A stretch of 28,413 bases of DNA from a virus. The notes below the pieces were generated by a model. It made no database searches. It was not told where the DNA came from and saw nothing but the letters and a program-made list of their open reading frames with translations. Below, in pieces: positions 25,480-28,413 of the stretch; the stretch's first letter is position 1, and each line of letters starts with the position of its first letter. The position numbers and the translations under genes were made by a program. The stretch covers positions 1 to 28,413 of the IMG/VR virus record IMGVR_UViG_3300025645_000346. One strand, written 5' to 3'.

Positions 25480-25537
25480 CTCTACGAAAGAATACTTTAC
25501 ACTAAGGTCTCTACAAAAGAATACCTTACACTTAAAC
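25480..25537 (-). repeat. Two imperfect 29-bp direct repeats in the fibre-gene 3' UTR
   Basis: Plus-strand copies begin CTCTACGAAAGAATAC (25480-25508) and CTCTACAAAAGAATAC (25509-25537). The first 24 positions differ at only two bases. They lie in the 163-base gap after the head-fibre-like gene and before the terminator, flanked by complementary CTCCCC (25537-25542) and GGGGAG (25460-25465). Confidence 0.7.
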
Positions 25538-25548
25538 TCCCCAATATT

Positions 25549-26472
25549 TTAATTTTGCGTAATCACTCTTGAAATAGATGCATTATCACCTATCGCTATT
25601 TGATACTTAACTATATTATTTGTTCCTGGTATTCCTTCAGTATCTGTTTGATATACTAAATTCACAGAATCTGACATACCTCCAATTATATAAGGCTTTT
25701 GATGATTTGTATTAGTCCATGATGGATTAACAACACCTATAGCAAATTTCATTAATACCTTGTAAGAAACTCTAACACCTCTTATATTAGTAGGTGTTAA
25801 TGAGTTATTATGTATATTAAAAGCTCTAGCTAATGCTAGTGAAGAACCATTAGCACACCTAAGAGATAAGTCACTTGTTGTTACAGGAAAATTAGTTAAT
25901 TCTGTTAATGGGTTATTATTGTCTACTAAAAACTGTAATTTATTAAAAGGAACTTCAACATAAGCGGTACTTCTTACTTTAGAAAAATCAGTAATTAAAT
26001 CTTGTGTTCCTGCAAATTTTAAGTCAGAATTAAAATCCCATTCTGTGTCTATTCCCCTGCTATATGTTTGATTACCTGCACCCCAATTAGTTCCAGAAAA
26101 ATCTAATTCCATTCTTTCGCCTCTTTGATGACTAGGATGGACAAACGTTTTTCTTTTTAATTTATTGCCATTTACATCACTATAGTATTTATTTTTAGAA
26201 AACCTAAACATAAACAAACGAGGACTTTGATTCATCCACGTTTCATTTGACATATTAGGAACAGAAATACACAACTTTGTTTTAGTTTCTGCAGTAGAAA
26301 CAGTACTTTTTAAAGCATACATTTCAGGAGTTGGTATCACTCCTGTGTAAGCTTTTAGTGAGTCAACTGTAATATTTTTAGTTGCATTTTCAGGAGTAGA
26401 ATTAGCCTGAGTAATAACTATCTTATCGCTTCCCTGCGGAGTTACTGTAGGGTATGTATTTATTTTTGGCAT
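25549..26472 (-). CDS. Head-fibre/appendage-like protein, 307 aa
   Basis: The N-terminus (MPKINTYPTVTPQGSDKIVI, then ATKNITVDSLKAYTG) matches the short conserved anchor found at the start of head-fibre and other appendage proteins in crAss-like and Bacteroidota phages. The rest (about 85-307) is beta-rich, with aromatic and Asn/Thr-rich loops, and probably forms the exposed trimeric part. I place the start at ATG 26472. The frame is open to a TTG at 26511, but that TTG lies inside the promoter-like box TATCTTTG and the extra 13 residues (FKCLTYFFKKIF) do not fit the anchor. It is followed by the repeat/terminator region and preceded by the holin gene. Confidence 0.7.
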   Translation of the reverse strand: MPKINTYPTVTPQGSDKIVITQANSTPENATKNITVDSLKAYTGVIPTPEMYALKSTVSTAETKTKLCISVPNMSNETWMNQSPRLFMFRFSKNKYYSDVNGNKLKRKTFVHPSHQRGERMELDFSGTNWGAGNQTYSRGIDTEWDFNSDLKFAGTQDLITDFSKVRSTAYVEVPFNKLQFLVDNNNPLTELTNFPVTTSDLSLRCANGSSLALARAFNIHNNSLTPTNIRGVRVSYKVLMKFAIGVVNPSWTNTNHQKPYIIGGMSDSVNLVYQTDTEGIPGTNNIVKYQIAIGDNASISRVITQN

Positions 26473-26508
26473 AAATATTTTTTTAAAGAAATAAGTTAAA
26501 CATTTAAA

Positions 26509-26516
26509 CAAAGATA
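26509..26516 (-). promoter_or_regulatory. Bacteroidota-type -7 box TATCTTTG for the fibre gene
   Basis: Minus strand AAATAG-TATCTTTG-TTTAAATG, directly after the holin stop codon. It would give a leader of roughly 30 bases before the ATG at 26472. The same 8-mer occurs before the cupin gene (7289-7296). Confidence 0.45.
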
Positions 26517-26924
26517 CTATTTTTTATTTTTAAAAATTGGAGCTAGTTTATCTACGATTTTTTCTCCACTTCTACCTATAACGTAACCTCCAATACCTAT
26601 TTCTAGTAATTCCCAAAACTCTGGTTCTAGAACAGGTGTTATTAAGCTAGTTGATAGTTGTGATATAAATTTTGTATATATAATTATAAAACCAAATGAC
26701 AACATAAGAATAGGTCTCCAACTTCTTTGTAACCAATTCCCTTTTGCTTCTGCTAGTATTATTTCAGTTTGCATTCTTTGCAGCTCAAGCTCTTTTTCTT
26801 TAAGAACTTTAAATATTTCATTCTTAGCTCTTATCCTTTCCTCATCGCTAGTAAACAACTCGTCAACAACATCTCCGATTTGTTTAAATACTTTTGTACC
26901 AAAAAACTCTAATATTTTTTTCAT
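26517..26924 (-). CDS. Holin, GTA-type 3TM superfamily, 135 aa
   Basis: An amphipathic charged N-terminal helix (residues about 20-60, EERIRAKNEIFKVLKEKELELQRMQTEIILAEA) leads to the signature KGNWLQRSWRPILMLSFGFIIIY (61-83), then a second hydrophobic segment with FWELLEIGIGGYVIGRSGEKIVDKL (103-127). This is the pattern of the GTA_holin_3TM family (PF11351 as I recall it). Holins open the inner membrane at the end of infection so that lytic enzymes reach the peptidoglycan. It lies 1 base after the DUF5675 gene, in a block with other envelope-acting candidates. Confidence 0.8.
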   Translation of the reverse strand: MKKILEFFGTKVFKQIGDVVDELFTSDEERIRAKNEIFKVLKEKELELQRMQTEIILAEAKGNWLQRSWRPILMLSFGFIIIYTKFISQLSTSLITPVLEPEFWELLEIGIGGYVIGRSGEKIVDKLAPIFKNKK

Positions 26925-26925
26925 T

Positions 26926-27360
26926 TTAAAGGTAAGAATTAAATATAGTTATTGTTGTTCCCTTATCCTCCATATCTTCTAATGATTCATTAAACCTTTT
27001 AAGAGCATCTCCGCTACCTAGTGTGTCATAATATCCATCATTATTTAATTCACCAAGATATGTGCCTGGTGCAATGCATCCGTTAATCTGGTCCCACATA
27101 TTTGCTACATGAATCTTACATTCTGACCTATTAGGAACATCTTTTAATTCCCATACCATTCCAAACTTAGGAGAAAGCTCATACACTAATGGATAAGTTC
27201 CTGTTGGTACGTTAGACACATTCCTTTCGTTATTTCTATCACCCCTTTCAATACAAGGACTAATATAGATAGGTTGACGTAATTCATCTAAAACAATTAA
27301 AGAGCCTGTAGATTGATTCTCATCCATCCATACTCTTTGTAAAATAACTTTTTTATTCAT
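26926..27360 (-). CDS. DUF5675 family protein, candidate lysis/envelope protein, 144 aa
   Basis: The features of DUF5675 are visible in order: VILQRVWMDENQSTGSLIVLDE (N-terminal strand pair), PCIERGDRNNERNVSNVPTGTYPL (VPTGTY at 51-56), ELSPKFGMVWELKDVPNRSECKIHVANMWDQINGCIAPG with H84, N87 and C95, and a C-terminal LGSGDALKRFNESL segment. The His...Gly-Cys arrangement resembles that of YkuD L,D-transpeptidases, but the usual active-site spacing is not complete, so enzymatic activity is uncertain. DUF5675 proteins are frequent beside holins in phages of Bacteroidota. Its start overlaps the stop of the M15-like gene as ATGA. Confidence 0.75.
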   Translation of the reverse strand: MNKKVILQRVWMDENQSTGSLIVLDELRQPIYISPCIERGDRNNERNVSNVPTGTYPLVYELSPKFGMVWELKDVPNRSECKIHVANMWDQINGCIAPGTYLGELNNDGYYDTLGSGDALKRFNESLEDMEDKGTTITIFNSYL

Positions 27361-27593
27361 ACTAATAACTCAATTACTTGTTGTGATTTTTCAAAGTTTA
27401 AATCTACATAAATAAAAGTATCTGATATTGCGATTCTTTGAAAACCAATTTCTTGAAGCAAGTATATTAAATGATATCTATCAAAAGGGTCTGTACAAGA
27501 TATATTTGCAGATAATTCTTTAATATTTATAACAATAGGTTTGCCAAACTTTTCTCTAACTTCATTAAGCATTTCAATAAAAGTTTCATCCAT
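27357..27593 (-). CDS. Degenerate M15-peptidase-like small protein, 78 aa
   Basis: Residues 7-22 (EMLNEVREKFGKPIVI) and 30-65 (NISCTDPFDRYHLIYLLQEIGFQRIAISDTFIYVDL) align by eye with the start and end of M15 D-Ala-D-Ala carboxypeptidase-type endolysins (...GKPIIInSG.., ..AVDIxCTDSxxRY..., ..GFxRIGI..FIHVD). The middle with SxHxxGxAxD is missing or replaced: ligand positions appear as N23 (for His), N30 (for Asp) and Y62 (for His). It should therefore be catalytically dead. It may be a remnant, a regulator of lysis, or an adaptor. The start overlaps nothing; the stop overlaps the DUF5675 start by four bases. Alignment is from memory and reading only. Confidence 0.6.
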   Translation of the reverse strand: MDETFIEMLNEVREKFGKPIVINIKELSANISCTDPFDRYHLIYLLQEIGFQRIAISDTFIYVDLNFEKSQQVIELLV

Positions 27594-27604
27594 TATTTTA
27601 ATAT

Positions 27605-27671
27605 AAAAAAAACAAGCGGAAGTTCAATTGAACTAAATGACTAATTTCAGTTTTATTAAGTTAACCGCTTG
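27605..27671 (-). terminator. Terminator with long structured loop
   Basis: Minus strand CAAGCGG (27671-27665) pairs with CCGCTTG (27619-27613), followed by eight T (27612-27605). The 45-base loop holds an inner hairpin AACUGAAAU-UAGUC-AUUUAGUU (27652-27631, one bulged G) and a palindrome GTTCAATTGAAC (27622-27633) that competes with it. It would end transcripts of the small membrane-protein gene upstream of the M15-like gene. Confidence 0.6.
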
Positions 27672-27673
27672 AT

Positions 27674-27841
27674 TTACTTTTCTTTATTTTTATTTTCTAA
27701 ATAGTTAATATGAATTCTTTGTGAAGTATATATTATAGAGCCAATTAGTAATACTATCTTAAGCAATGCTTCGATTCCACTAAATGATGCTACTAAAGCT
27801 ACAGAGTTTAATAAATAAATTTTTATATCGGATATGGTCAT
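27674..27841 (-). CDS. Small membrane protein, candidate holin-like accessory, 55 aa
   Basis: ATG at 27841 opens 55 codons ending in TAA at 27674-27676. The protein starts MTISDIKIYLLNSVALVASF and continues SGIEALLKIVLLIGSIIYTSQR, giving one long or two short hydrophobic segments (residues about 8-20 and 24-40), and ends in a charged tail (INYLENKNKEK). It is located at the front of the lysis block and ends three bases before a terminator. Small membrane proteins here are often holins, antiholins or spanin-like partners. An in-frame ATG at 27853 would add MFNK. No family is confidently recognised. Confidence 0.6.
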   Translation of the reverse strand: MTISDIKIYLLNSVALVASFSGIEALLKIVLLIGSIIYTSQRIHINYLENKNKEK

Positions 27842-27845
27842 TTTA

Positions 27846-27938
27846 TTAAACATCTTTTTTAATGTATTCGTACTTTATTTTAACATCAATCAACAAAGAG
27901 TTATTTTCAAAAAAATAATATGTAACAGTTGATTTCAT
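27846..27938 (-). CDS. Tiny possible ORF (30 aa) before the membrane protein
   Basis: ATG at 27938 opens MKSTVTYYFFENNSLLIDVK..., ending KKDV with TAA at 27846-27848, just before the membrane-protein start at 27841. The ATG lies only 4 bases past the promoter-like box at 27942-27949, so a transcript from there would begin at or after it. It may instead be untranslated leader. The neat join with the next start (stop and ATG within about 8 bases) is the only positive evidence. Confidence 0.25.
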   Translation of the reverse strand: MKSTVTYYFFENNSLLIDVKIKYEYIKKDV

Positions 27939-27941
27939 AAA

Positions 27942-27949
27942 CAAAGTTA
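27942..27949 (-). promoter_or_regulatory. Bacteroidota-type -7 box TAACTTTG
   Basis: Minus strand AATTTTAT-TAACTTTG-TTTATG, between the 80-aa gene and the small membrane-protein gene. It follows a hairpin (27970-27988) and an A/T tract, and would drive the membrane-protein gene. Confidence 0.4.
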
Positions 27950-27969
27950 ATAAAATTATTTTTTATATA

Positions 27970-27988
27970 ATTACGGGTTTCCCGTAAT
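27970..27988 (-). terminator. Perfect hairpin overlapping a stop codon, possible terminator
   Basis: ATTACGGG-AAA-CCCGTAAT on the minus strand is a perfect 8-bp stem with a 3-base loop. It encodes the last codons and the TAA of the 80-aa gene. What follows (TATATAAAAAATAATTTTATT) is AT-rich but not a pure U-tract, so termination may be weak. It could also protect the 3' end of the message. Confidence 0.45.
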
Positions 27989-28213
27989 CTCATCATCAGG
28001 AAAAGGATTTATTCCGTTAGCTATTAAAACCTCTCCCCATTCAATCTCATTATCATAATAATCTATTTCTGTCCAATAAGTTTCCATACATTGCTCAGGA
28101 GTTATAAGACCATAAGCCATTATGTTTTCCCTCGTATTATCCCAACATATAAACCAAATATCATTTGTTGGATAACATATTTTTGTATTTTGTAAAGATT
28201 TTAATTCTGCCAT
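27971..28213 (-). CDS. Hypothetical small protein, 80 aa
   Basis: No family is recognised. The protein is acidic and tryptophan/tyrosine-rich (NDIWFICWDNTREN, ETYWTEIDYYDNEIEWGEV), with a Pro/Asp-rich C-terminus (NPFPDDEITGNP) encoded by the hairpin at 27970-27988. It lies 14 bases after the partial gene at the right edge, in the same orientation, so it is likely the last gene of an operon that begins outside the window. Confidence 0.55.
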   Translation of the reverse strand: MAELKSLQNTKICYPTNDIWFICWDNTRENIMAYGLITPEQCMETYWTEIDYYDNEIEWGEVLIANGINPFPDDEITGNP

Positions 28214-28227
28214 TTTATTATTCTTAT

Positions 28228-28413
28228 TTAGATTTTATATCTTTCTTTTAACGTTACCCATTTTCTATATTTAGCCAATCTTTTAGCTTCTTTTACCAAC
28301 TCAAAAGGTTTTCTCCTATGATGAATTGGTATTACATTCATTTCGCATAACGCTAACTCTGTAATAACTTCTCTTTCTTTTTCGTTTAAAATATAGCCAC
28401 AATAAAGATTTAA
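28228..28413 (-). CDS. C-terminal part of an unknown gene cut by the window edge
   Basis: An open frame enters from the right edge and ends at TAA 28228-28230; 61 codons are visible (for example NEKEREVITELALCEMNVIPIHHRRKPFELVKEAKRLAKYRKWVTLKERYKI). The visible part is basic and helical, with a Lys/Arg-rich C-terminus that could bind nucleic acid. The true start is outside the window, or could be an internal ATG near 28341 if the gene is very short. No family is recognised. Confidence 0.5.
   Translation of the reverse strand, partial: LNLYCGYILNEKEREVITELALCEMNVIPIHHRRKPFELVKEAKRLAKYRKWVTLKERYKI

Noticed and set aside
25480-25537. Possible CRISPR array from the two 29-bp repeats
   Set aside because: The copies are directly adjacent with no spacers, there are only two, and no cas gene is present.
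26473-26511. N-terminal membrane or signal segment of the fibre protein (FKCLTYFFKKIF)
   Set aside because: Comes from extending to a TTG inside a promoter-like box; the conserved anchor starts at ATG 26472.
1-28413. tRNA genes, integrase, attachment sites or insertion sequences
   Set aside because: Intergenic gaps are short and were read; no cloverleaf, recombinase motif or terminal inverted repeat was seen.

Overview
The window looks like part of the genome of a lytic, tailed podovirus-type phage infecting a Bacteroidota host, probably a marine flavobacterium, and related to the crAss-like (Crassvirales) phages or their flavobacterial cousins. Four things point there. The genes are AT-rich, tightly packed and all read on the minus strand. 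Start codons follow A/T-rich leaders without a Shine-Dalgarno sequence. Several intergenic gaps hold boxes matching the Bacteroidota -7 element TAnnTTTG. The packaging, capsid and tail proteins carry sequence features I recognise from crAss-like phages: a large terminase without a classical P-loop, a portal with a glutamine-rich tail, the MCP N-terminus, and a tail 'stabilization/muzzle' protein starting MATFQRNFIAGKMNKSVDERL. These assignments come from memory and reading, not from a database search.

Transcription runs from high to low coordinates, so the layout is given in that order. 28413-27600: small genes of unknown function, one cut by the window edge, plus a small membrane protein that is too short to be noticed easily, closed by a structured terminator. 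27593-25549: a lysis and fibre block with a degenerate M15-peptidase-like protein, a DUF5675 protein, a GTA-type 3TM holin and a head-fibre-like protein. 25548-25386: an RNA-rich intergenic region with two 29-bp repeats, a strong terminator and a promoter-like box. 25385-19674: the packaging block with a conserved small protein, a tandem GroES-like protein, a very basic overlapping small ORF, a small-terminase-like protein, the large terminase and the portal. 19618-16240: the capsid block with a scaffold-like protein, the major capsid protein, a terminator and a conserved capsid-associated protein, closed by another terminator. 16095-1: the neck, tail and cargo block with two ring/adaptor proteins, the 1566-aa muzzle protein, a 51-aa gene, a cysteine-containing repeat protein (likely fibre), a second tail protein, a cupin, three internal/ejected proteins, and a giant gene that leaves the window at its left end.

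Together these genes make and fill the capsid, close it with portal, rings and muzzle, load internal cargo for ejection, and lyse the cell. No integrase, replication gene, tRNA, CRISPR array or insertion sequence was seen. The items most worth a second look are the double GroES-like protein in the packaging block, the M15-like protein that has lost all three zinc ligands, the terminator-promoter fused elements, and a possible attenuator-like RNA near 25418-25542.
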